Below, piece by piece: positions 1 to 5,891 of a DNA stretch of 5,891 bases. A program made the translations under genes and the position numbers. The notes under the pieces were generated by a model. That model was not told the DNA's origin, did not search any database, and worked only from the letters and a program-made list of their open reading frames with translations. The stretch spans positions 1 to 5,891 of the forward strand of contig CANQFH010000062.1 of the NCBI GenBank assembly GCA_947598425.1, given 5' to 3'. Numbering within the stretch: position 1 is the stretch's first letter; each line of letters opens with the position of its first letter. The DNA comes from an uncultured Bacilli bacterium (GTDB taxonomy: Bacteria > Bacillota_I > Bacilli_A > RF39 > UBA660).

Positions 1-3000
1 CCTTTAATCTCTATTTTATTCTTAGTACTATTATCATATAATAATTCATCTATAAAGGTACTATAACAATAAACATTCTTATAAGTATGGCCATCTAAGC
101 TATTAGTATGATCATAACATTTCATTGTATTATTAGCATAACCACCATTACCTTCGTATCTATCATTATAATCTCTAATCTTATTAATCATCGTACTATC
201 CATTTTAACTTTCATTGCAAAGTCATTATCATCTTCAGTAAAGTCAATATCATAAATATCTTCTCCATCAGATTCTATTTCTTCAGTAGTAACATAAGCT
301 TTTAATTCTAATGCAGTTTCTATATTATCATCATAAGCCCAGTTCTTACCTAAATCTCTATTATTTGGATTTAAATCTCCAGGAGTAACAGGTCTATAAC
401 TTACATTAGAATTATTATTTGAATAAAGACAACTATCACAAACTACTGGACAACTATTATCTGGACAGTCAGGATTATAGCAACCATTTTCATCACACTC
501 TACTGGACAATCTGGACAATTAACACGATAGGCACATACGTATACACCATCATCATAATAATTATCTCCAACTTGAGATTCTGGTTTTAATGCTCCATCT
601 ATTGTACAAGAATCATCATCATCTCTTAAAACATTAACCACTACACTATTTTCATCGCCCCAAATACGTCCTAGACGATTAGTATTATAGTACTCACCTA
701 AATTTTTAACTATTAATGCAAATGAGTATACACCTTGTGGAGTTCCTAACCCAACAGGTAATTTATTTTCTAAAGCATTACCATTTTCAATATTACCGCC
801 ATTATCACTTGCAGCAATAGATCCAGATGGATAAATTGTATAATATTGAGTTGGTGTTATAAAATCACCACTAGCTTCAATAGATTGTTTCATTCTGACT
901 GTAGTTATTACTTCAACAGTACTAGTAGAACATGTGTAAGTACTAGCATCACATACTACTCTTTGCCAGTTTTCTGCAATAGAACCTCTATCCCCAACAC
1001 AACCATATAAACTAGTAACTACATCAGCATATGGATCAGTATCGTTAAATGATCTACCGCAATATTCTGTATCTACAGCACCCATATTTATACTTCCAAC
1101 AGTATCTAATGTGTCTTTCACAGCACTACCCATATAGACTTCTTCATAATCGTATTTAATTTCGGGATCAAATTGATAACTCATATCCCACTCAATACAA
1201 CTATTATACTCTTGTAATAAACTACGAAGTTCATTGACTAATCTACTGAATTCACTTTTAGCATGGCTAAGTTCGGTACTAAAATCTGGTAAATCAGTAC
1301 CACTATAAGAATTATCATCGCAACTACAATCGCCACAAGTTCCTGCAGAACCATAACTATCATACGTACAAGTTATTGTACCACTTCCAGAACAACTAAC
1401 TCCTGTAGACCATGGAACTTGATTAGATCCGCCACTCAATGTTCCAGTATTTGATGGATCATATTGTGAATAAGTCCATCTATATCTGTAATTATAGTAA
1501 CCATCATTGTGATCTGTTCCAGCACTACAACCACTAGTCCAAGATGAGCCACCATCACGGCAAGATTCTGCATCCGTCCAATTACTATCATCACAATAAC
1601 CAGATCTTCCAGAATTGCTTGCTCCAGAATGAAGAGTAGTATCTGAGTTACTTGCATTTTGAGCAGCTTCATAGCCTAAAATTAAATCATATTGTTTAAT
1701 TAATTCCTTTTGAAGATCCTGATACAAATTAACAAATGATCGTCTATTGATTTGATCAGTATAACAAGTTTTAGCACCACTTATTGATGCTTGTAAAGTA
1801 AAATATCGACCGCTTGATACTGTTTTATTACCAGGGAAAGATAAATGGTAATCTTCTTTACAAAATACTCGGCAAAATTGATTATCTCCTGTATAGTTAG
1901 ATTCATATGAATTACCAGCTTTATCATGGCCACCAATAATACAATTTAGAATATCAGCCCCAGTACCTTGTACACAAGATGAACCATCCATTCTATATCC
2001 TTCAGAGATATCAATTTCAGTACCATTTTCACTACATTCCATATTACCTACATAAGAAGTACATTCAGTACAATTACTATCGTATTCATCTTCCCATCTA
2101 TCACATGCTTCTTGATTACCTTCTTCTTCACATTCTCTTTGTAAATCATAACAATTAGAAGAACATAATTCAAATTCTTTACTAATTACATTATTTCTTT
2201 CAGAATCAGTAGCACGTAACATATAGTACTCTTGGCAATTTGCACCAGCTGGACAGCTTAATCCTCTTAAACTATATACGATTGTATCTATTGTTTCATC
2301 AAAATAATTTACATTTAAATTATAATTTAATGTTTGACAGTTATAATTATTAGAATTAGCTTTAAATACTAATTTAACTGACACATTACCAGAACCACTT
2401 CTTAAATATGGCATAAGATCTACTGTTGTATTACTAACTCTTCTATCATTAACATATAATTCATATTGAACATTATATCTTGAGCATTCTGGACAATCTA
2501 AACTAAGTTTAATATAAGCTCCGCTTGATCTAAAGTTTTGTACATTAAAATTATAAGTATAACTTCTTTCATAACTATAATTACCACCAGGACCACTTGA
2601 TGTTGGTCTATTAGTTACTATTGGTTCATCATTCCATGTAATTTTAGCTGAACCATTTTGTCTATATTGAATGGCAGCATTTAATCCAGCTTCTAGTAAT
2701 CTTCTAATCTCTGGTAGTACTCTATCTTTAACTGAAACTCCATTTAAATCACTAATACGAATATCTAAAAATTGTAAATAATACCAAGGTTCAAAACTAG
2801 CTCTAACAGTTCCTACTGCTCTTTGTAATAAATTACGCATACTACTATCTTCTAAGAAGTATTGAGCTATACCTCTAGTAGCTCTATTACTATTTGTAAT
2901 ATTATTACCATTTGTATCTCTACTAGGCCAATACATTTCATAAATTCTTAAGGCCGTATTAGTAGCAAAAGCTTCTTCCATTTGACTTAATGAATAACTA

Positions 3001-3377
3001 CCGGGAGCAATATTGTTATAACCTTGTTTAAATATTTCAACAACACCAGCATCATAAGCTTTTAAATCTTCATCTTCATCTCTTGGATCAAATACGACTT
3101 CTTGACAAGCATAAGTATTACCACCATTAGAAAATCCGGCATTACGACAATAAGTAGTAAATATTCCATCATTGCTAGTCATATTAAAATAAGCAACGCC
3201 ATGTAAGTCTGTTGAATTATCTGGATAAGTACCAACAATTACTAATCCTGTATTATTAGAAAAGTTATTACCCTTTGTTCCTAAAAACGTATTGGCATCA
3301 CAAGGATAAGCTTTAACTACATTCATAGATAAAAATAACATTATAAATAATAAACTTATTTTCTTAAAATATTTCAT
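1..3377 (-). CDS. Giant secreted cysteine-rich surface protein with thioester-like N-terminal region (3' end beyond window)
   Basis: I do not recognise a named gene; the likely role is a cell-surface adhesin or structural protein. The frame is open from the ATG at 3377 for 1125 codons to the left edge, so the C-terminus and any anchor are unseen. Residues 1-23 are a signal peptide (KK, hydrophobic core, cleavage probably after V-V-K-A). Residues about 30-150 resemble a thioester/TQXA domain: T-Y-C77 early, then A-T-N140-T-A where the family normally has TQxA. A beta-rich part follows, with D-C-P-E-C at 294-298. Residues 540-730 look like two long helices around a Cys/Gly/Ser/Trp insert, ending in C727-x-x-W. 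Residues 954-983 hold eight cysteines. I count about 45 Cys, many for an exported Gram-positive protein. The start overlaps the upstream stop as ATGA; GAGGG lies 10 bases upstream. Coding reality is strong; function is inference. Confidence 0.88.
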   Translation of the reverse strand, partial: MKYFKKISLLFIMLFLSMNVVKAYPCDANTFLGTKGNNFSNNTGLVIVGTYPDNSTDLHGVAYFNMTSNDGIFTTYCRNAGFSNGGNTYACQEVVFDPRDEDEDLKAYDAGVVEIFKQGYNNIAPGSYSLSQMEEAFATNTALRIYEMYWPSRDTNGNNITNSNRATRGIAQYFLEDSSMRNLLQRAVGTVRASFEPWYYLQFLDIRISDLNGVSVKDRVLPEIRRLLEAGLNAAIQYRQNGSAKITWNDEPIVTNRPTSSGPGGNYSYERSYTYNFNVQNFRSSGAYIKLSLDCPECSRYNVQYELYVNDRRVSNTTVDLMPYLRSGSGNVSVKLVFKANSNNYNCQTLNYNLNVNYFDETIDTIVYSLRGLSCPAGANCQEYYMLRATDSERNNVISKEFELCSSNCYDLQRECEEEGNQEACDRWEDEYDSNCTECTSYVGNMECSENGTEIDISEGYRMDGSSCVQGTGADILNCIIGGHDKAGNSYESNYTGDNQFCRVFCKEDYHLSFPGNKTVSSGRYFTLQASISGAKTCYTDQINRRSFVNLYQDLQKELIKQYDLILGYEAAQNASNSDTTLHSGASNSGRSGYCDDSNWTDAESCRDGGSSWTSGCSAGTDHNDGYYNYRYRWTYSQYDPSNTGTLSGGSNQVPWSTGVSCSGSGTITCTYDSYGSAGTCGDCSCDDNSYSGTDLPDFSTELSHAKSEFSRLVNELRSLLQEYNSCIEWDMSYQFDPEIKYDYEEVYMGSAVKDTLDTVGSINMGAVDTEYCGRSFNDTDPYADVVTSLYGCVGDRGSIAENWQRVVCDASTYTCSTSTVEVITTVRMKQSIEASGDFITPTQYYTIYPSGSIAASDNGGNIENGNALENKLPVGLGTPQGVYSFALIVKNLGEYYNTNRLGRIWGDENSVVVNVLRDDDDSCTIDGALKPESQVGDNYYDDGVYVCAYRVNCPDCPVECDENGCYNPDCPDNSCPVVCDSCLYSNNNSNVSYRPVTPGDLNPNNRDLGKNWAYDDNIETALELKAYVTTEEIESDGEDIYDIDFTEDDNDFAMKVKMDSTMINKIRDYNDRYEGNGGYANNTMKCYDHTNSLDGHTYKNVYCYSTFIDELLYDNSTKNKIEIK
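435..518 (-). repeat. Imperfect tandem duplication encoding the C-P-D..C-P-V-x-C unit
   Basis: Two related DNA units lie inside the giant gene, at 492-518 and 435-467 on the plus-strand scale. Both share a TGTCCAGAT start and a TGTCCAGTAG..TGTGAT part; the second carries a two-codon insertion (N-S) and two mismatches in the shared part. They encode C-P-D-C-P-V-E-C-D and C-P-D-N-S-C-P-V-V-C-D. Together with the connecting residues they make the eight-cysteine cluster at residues 954-983. A local duplication followed by divergence is the simple reading. Confidence 0.6.
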
Positions 3378-4105
3378 AAGCCTAAATCCCTCTGTTTCTT
3401 ACTCTTTTTAACACTAATTACAACTGCTACTACAATTGCAACTCCTGCTACTCCTAAAATAACCCATTTATAATCATCAATAGTAGAAAATACTTTATCT
3501 GTTATAGTAGGTTTTTTATCTTCAGTTTTATCTTCACCATTTTTATCTACTTCCCCAGTTTGATAACTCTTTAATTTAGTTACAAATTGTGATTCACTAA
3601 CATCTGGAGTTGTCACAAATTGTTGGCATAGATAAAAATCACTTAATTCTCTACATATTTCACGATCATAATATTTGTTATATCTAGGTGTTGAAAAATG
3701 AATTGTTTTAATCATTTCTCCAGCACAACCAGTATTAACAGTTGTATAAATTGATGCTGTAAAATTAGTAACTTGGGATGTATCAGTCCATTTGAATTTT
3801 CCAATACCATTTTCAGTATCAATATTTCTAAGAGTAATTACCTCATCATTAACGCTATTTTTTACCTCCACAAAAAATTCAGGAGTTATATTTAATACGG
3901 ATACTTCAAAAACATATATTTCACCAGCATCAGAAGGATCATTCGGATCAAATTGAACACTTTCCAACTTAGATTCATAACTAGTTTTGATATTAGATGC
4001 TTTTTGGAGTAATTCCGTTTGTTCTTTATAGGAACATTGACTTGCTGCATTAGCACTTATATTAAATGAAAATAAGACAATTAACACTAGTAAACTTTTT
4101 TTCAC
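3374..4105 (-). CDS. Secreted single-pass membrane protein, partner of the giant surface protein
   Basis: This is a 243-residue protein that I cannot assign to a named family. Residues 1-20 form a signal peptide ending A-N-A, so cleavage is likely after A20. The exported part, to about residue 185, is rich in beta-prone stretches and has four cysteines (C24, C127, C151, C160), enough for two disulfides. An Ig-like fold is possible but not shown. A charged K/E/D linker (about 185-200) leads to one membrane segment (W214 to about V232) and a short basic cytoplasmic tail, K-K-S-K-K-Q-R. The topology is thus a surface domain on a membrane stalk; there is no LPXTG motif. The start is GTG, directly preceded by an in-frame TAA, which fixes it; AGGTG lies 10 bases upstream. 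It is the first gene of the operon and overlaps the giant gene by four bases, which suggests translational coupling and a shared role at the surface. Confidence 0.9.
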   Translation of the reverse strand: MKKSLLVLIVLFSFNISANAASQCSYKEQTELLQKASNIKTSYESKLESVQFDPNDPSDAGEIYVFEVSVLNITPEFFVEVKNSVNDEVITLRNIDTENGIGKFKWTDTSQVTNFTASIYTTVNTGCAGEMIKTIHFSTPRYNKYYDREICRELSDFYLCQQFVTTPDVSESQFVTKLKSYQTGEVDKNGEDKTEDKKPTITDKVFSTIDDYKWVILGVAGVAIVVAVVISVKKSKKQRDLGL

Positions 4106-4115
4106 TTAAAAAATA

Positions 4116-4120
4116 CACCT
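4116..4120 (-). promoter_or_regulatory. Ribosome binding site of the secreted membrane protein
   Basis: The minus strand reads AGGTG, followed by ten bases and then the GTG start at 4105. The spacing is a little long, but an in-frame TAA immediately before the GTG excludes any start further upstream in this frame. The site therefore supports the GTG. Confidence 0.6.
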
Positions 4121-4137
4121 ACTCTCTACTTATAATG

Positions 4138-4166
4138 ATTTTAACATAATGTCTAACCATTATCAA
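4138..4166 (-). promoter_or_regulatory. Extended -10 sigma-A-type promoter for the surface-protein operon
   Basis: On the minus strand the -35 box is TTGATA (4166-4161). A 17-base spacer follows, then the -10 box TAAAAT (4143-4138), preceded by TGT, which gives an extended -10 (TGnTAAAAT). Transcription would start near 4131, leaving a leader of about 25 bases that contains the AGGTG ribosome site. Spacing and placement are those of a housekeeping promoter. In sequence this AT-rich some chance matches occur, but the combination of boxes, spacing and extended element is better than background. No operator or attenuator was seen. Confidence 0.6.
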
Positions 4167-4297
4167 GTTAGATTGCTAATTTTTATGTGATAATTTAGGG
4201 ATTAAATTAAAAGAATTTTTTTAATAGTTGTCAATAAAATTATTATTTATATTAATAATATTGTGACTTTTACTAATACTTATGGTATATTTAGATT

Positions 4298-4303
4298 AGG
4301 TGG
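4298..4303 (+). promoter_or_regulatory. Ribosome binding site that decides the protease start
   Basis: AGGTGG sits five bases before the ATG at 4309, a good Shine-Dalgarno match at good spacing. The in-frame GTG at 4300 lies inside this site and so cannot use it. The ATG is therefore preferred, although the frame can be extended three codons upstream. Confidence 0.75.
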
Positions 4304-4308
4304 ATATT

Positions 4309-4977
4309 ATGGAAAATATAAAAAATAAATTGATATCTTTAGGAAAACAATTTTTAATTATTATTTTATATATTTTTTTAACAGTATTAATATCACTACC
4401 GTTTGCTAAATATTTAGATAGTAGTAATTTATGTAATATACTAGTATCTTTAATAATATTAATAATTTTTCTATATATATTTAGAAAAACAATAATACCT
4501 AATTTTTATGATTTTAAAAAGAATGGATTCAAATATTTCAAGGCTAGTTATACTATTTATTTAATTGGACTTGCTATTATGATTATATCTAATTTAATTA
4601 TTAGCCTATTTATGAGTCAAGCCCAAAATGAAACTGCTGTCGAAAGTATTTTATTTGCACTTCCTATTTACTCTATTATCGATTTTATTATTATTGGTCC
4701 TATTACTGAAGAAGTAATGATGCGAATTATTTTAAAAGAACATTTTTCTAAAATAAGTTATATATTATTATCTGGTTTATTATTTGGTTTATTACATGTT
4801 GTATTCTCTCTTTCTAATAATTTATTAGAGTTATTATATATCATTCCTTATGGAGCTTTAGGTTGTGCTTTGGCTAGTATTTATTATAAAACTGATAATA
4901 TTTGGACTAACATCACCTTTCATGCCCTTCATAATACCATATGTATTCTAATATTACTAATCGGAGCTTTATTATGA
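4309..4977 (+). CDS. CPBP/Abi-family intramembrane metalloprotease
   Basis: This 222-residue multi-pass membrane protein belongs to the CPBP (CAAX protease and bacteriocin-processing; Abi) family of glutamate-type metal-dependent intramembrane proteases. All three family motifs are present: EExxxR as E134-E135-V-M-M-R139, FxxxH as F159-G-L-L-H163, and HxxxN as H205-A-L-H-N209. Hydrophobic stretches at about 13-32, 45-58, 82-101, 112-131, 150-168, 171-190 and 210-222 give six to seven membrane passes. Length is normal and nothing essential is missing. Members process prenylated proteins or peptides, or provide bacteriocin self-immunity; the substrate cannot be read from sequence. It heads the plus-strand operon and overlaps the next gene by four bases (ATGA). 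It diverges from the surface-protein operon; a role in processing those proteins is possible but only a guess from position. Confidence 0.9.
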   Translation: MENIKNKLISLGKQFLIIILYIFLTVLISLPFAKYLDSSNLCNILVSLIILIIFLYIFRKTIIPNFYDFKKNGFKYFKASYTIYLIGLAIMIISNLIISLFMSQAQNETAVESILFALPIYSIIDFIIIGPITEEVMMRIILKEHFSKISYILLSGLLFGLLHVVFSLSNNLLELLYIIPYGALGCALASIYYKTDNIWTNITFHALHNTICILILLIGALL

Positions 4978-5891
4978 GAAAATTATTAGTATCTATTTTT
5001 TTAATAATTACTTGTTTATATTTATATGGTAGATATATTGAAGTAAATAATATCAAAATAAATGAATACTCAATTAAAAGTGAAAGTATTCCAACTAGTT
5101 TTGAAGATTTAAAAATAATCCATTTTTCAGATATTTTATATGATGTTGATTATAATAATAAAAAGTTAAATGATATTGCTAATTTAATTAACAAAGAAAA
5201 AGCTGATATTGTTATTTTTACTGGAGATTTACTTAAAAATGGTAATAATTATAATGAAGAAGATTATAATAAATTAAAAGAATTTATGACCTCTATTGAA
5301 GCTTCTTTATATAAATATGCTGTTATTGGTGATAATGATCAATATTATTTAGAACAATATAAAGATATTTTATATGAAAGTGATTTTATACTTTTAGATA
5401 ATGAAAGTAAACTTCTTTTCTATAAAGATGAAGTACCAATTAATATTATAGGTTTAACTGATACATCTAATATCGAAAATTTACTTAATAGCGAGATAGA
5501 TTATAAATATACTTTAGCCATTACACATAAGCCAGATAATTTAGATAAAATGAGTTTTTATGAAATTGATACTGTTTTAAATATTTCTGCTCTTAAAAAC
5601 AAAGATTATAAAAAAGTTATTTTTGATATTAAAAAAACAAAAGAAGTTTGTACTAATAAAAACCTAAAAGTCATTTTAGAAACAGATTTATTAACCAAAG
5701 AAGAAATAGAAACTGCTTCAAAGTGTGCTATAGATGGAGGTGCTAATTTTGTTAAAACCTCAACAGGTTTTGTTAAAAATGGAATTGGTGCAACTGTTGA
5801 AAATGTTAAATTAATGTATGAAACAGTTCATTCTCAAGGGCTTTTTGTTAAAGCTTCAGGGGGAATAAAAAACTACAAAAAAGCTATAGAA
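4974..5891 (+). CDS. Membrane-anchored metallophosphoesterase-like protein running in frame into a DeoC fragment (3' end beyond window)
   Basis: The frame is open for 306 codons to the right edge. The ATG overlaps the protease stop as ATGA, with GGAG seven bases upstream. Residues 4-19 form an uncleaved signal anchor, so the domain would lie outside. Residues 45-196 follow the calcineurin-like phosphoesterase order: H-F-S-D53, F-T-G-D85, V-I-G-D120-N-D and T-H185-K-P-D. Key ligands are altered. The usual D-x-H is D-I-L, and the usual G-N-H-D/E is G-D-N-D, so metal binding is doubtful even before the break. The expected GH(S/T)HxGQ motif should follow D199-T-V-L-N, but the sequence turns there into deoxyribose-phosphate aldolase and stays so to the edge. 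The reading frame is certain. Whether one natural protein exists is not: a deletion fusion or an assembly chimera are both possible. Confidence 0.75.
   Translation, partial: MRKLLVSIFLIITCLYLYGRYIEVNNIKINEYSIKSESIPTSFEDLKIIHFSDILYDVDYNNKKLNDIANLINKEKADIVIFTGDLLKNGNNYNEEDYNKLKEFMTSIEASLYKYAVIGDNDQYYLEQYKDILYESDFILLDNESKLLFYKDEVPINIIGLTDTSNIENLLNSEIDYKYTLAITHKPDNLDKMSFYEIDTVLNISALKNKDYKKVIFDIKKTKEVCTNKNLKVILETDLLTKEEIETASKCAIDGGANFVKTSTGFVKNGIGATVENVKLMYETVHSQGLFVKASGGIKNYKKAIE
5562..5891 (+). other. deoC: Deoxyribose-phosphate aldolase fragment (DeoC, N-terminal part missing, C-terminus beyond window)
   Basis: Residues 197-306 of the frame starting at 4974 match the second half of DeoC, which cleaves 2-deoxyribose-5-phosphate to glyceraldehyde-3-phosphate and acetaldehyde in cytoplasmic deoxynucleoside breakdown. 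Family landmarks occur in order: E-I-D199-T-V-L-N-I-S-A-L-K, then V-I-L-E-T-D-L-L-T, then F-V-K261-T-S-T-G-F, which carries the Schiff-base lysine, then V-K293-A-S-G-G-I. The catalytic Asp and both catalytic Lys are kept. The first 80-90 residues of the usual barrel of about 215-220 residues are absent, so this piece should not fold as an aldolase. It also sits behind an export-type membrane anchor, the wrong compartment for DeoC. Identity as DeoC is firm; its natural attachment to the upstream protein is doubtful. Confidence 0.85.

Noticed and set aside
108..305. 65-codon plus-strand open frame
   Set aside because: It lies opposite the giant minus-strand gene, has no ribosome site, and its Ile/Ser/His-rich composition is typical of antisense reading of AT-rich coding DNA.
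435..518. CRISPR or mobile-element repeats
   Set aside because: There are only two imperfect, in-frame units inside a coding sequence, with no regular spacers or transposase, so this is a protein repeat.
1436..1672. 78-codon minus-strand open frame
   Set aside because: It overlaps the giant gene in another frame on the same strand, with odd Met/Ile/Val-rich composition, and lies inside the Cys/Gly-rich insert whose frame is clearly the coding one.
3374..3480. Sortase anchor on the small surface protein
   Set aside because: The C-terminus has a membrane segment and basic tail but no LPXTG-like motif before it, so it is called a plain membrane anchor.
4201..4260. AT-only inverted repeats between the operons as a terminator or operator
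   Set aside because: The stems contain almost no G or C, and both flanking operons leave this region, so no terminator is expected. Such matches are frequent by chance in this composition.
4228..4291. Promoter for the plus-strand operon (TTGTCA at 4228-4233, or TTGTGA at 4261-4266 with TGG-TATATT at 4283-4291)
   Set aside because: The first has only poorly spaced -10 candidates. The second has a 19-base spacer and would start transcription at the ribosome site itself. A promoter must lie here, but I cannot choose one with confidence.
4300..4308. GTG at 4300 as the start of the intramembrane protease
   Set aside because: The GTG is part of the AGGTGG ribosome site that serves the ATG at 4309 with a five-base spacer, so the ATG is the better start.
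3374..4977. Mycoplasma-type code with TGA as tryptophan
   Set aside because: Both TGA codons sit in ATGA start/stop overlaps at sensible protein ends, TGG is used for Trp, and the 1125-codon frame contains no in-frame TGA.

Overview
The window looks like a piece of an AT-rich, Gram-positive-type bacterial genome, most likely an uncultured gut Bacillota of the RF39/Bacilli (Mollicutes-related) kind. This is inferred from base composition, codon choice, SD-type ribosome sites and the style of the surface proteins, not from a marker gene. TGA works as a stop: two genes end in TGA inside ATGA overlaps, tryptophan is TGG, and the 1125-codon frame has no in-frame TGA. A Mycoplasma-type code is therefore unlikely.

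Layout. Two divergent two-gene operons leave from an intergenic region of about 200 bases (4106-4308). The minus-strand operon (4105 down to the left edge) starts at a good extended -10 promoter. It encodes a 243-residue secreted protein with one C-terminal membrane anchor. A 4-base ATGA overlap then leads into a giant secreted, cysteine-rich protein whose frame stays open for 1125 codons to the left edge. That giant gene covers more than half of the window. It has a signal peptide, an N-terminal region resembling a thioester (TQXA-type) adhesin domain, beta-rich segments, a predicted helical hairpin carrying a Cys/Gly/Ser/Trp-rich insert, and a compact eight-cysteine knot with symmetric spacing. 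The two products are plausibly parts of one cell-surface assembly.

The plus-strand operon (4309 to the right edge) encodes a CPBP/Abi-type intramembrane metalloprotease with all three motifs. It is coupled by a second ATGA overlap to a membrane-anchored metallophosphoesterase-like protein. That last frame changes identity without a stop: from about residue 197 it becomes the catalytic C-terminal half of deoxyribose-phosphate aldolase (DeoC), and it runs off the right edge. The switch falls where both families could encode an E-I-D-x-V-x-N-like stretch. It is either a genuine deletion fusion or, more likely, an assembly or amplification chimera close to a contig end.

No RNA genes, mobile elements, CRISPR arrays or convincing terminators were seen.
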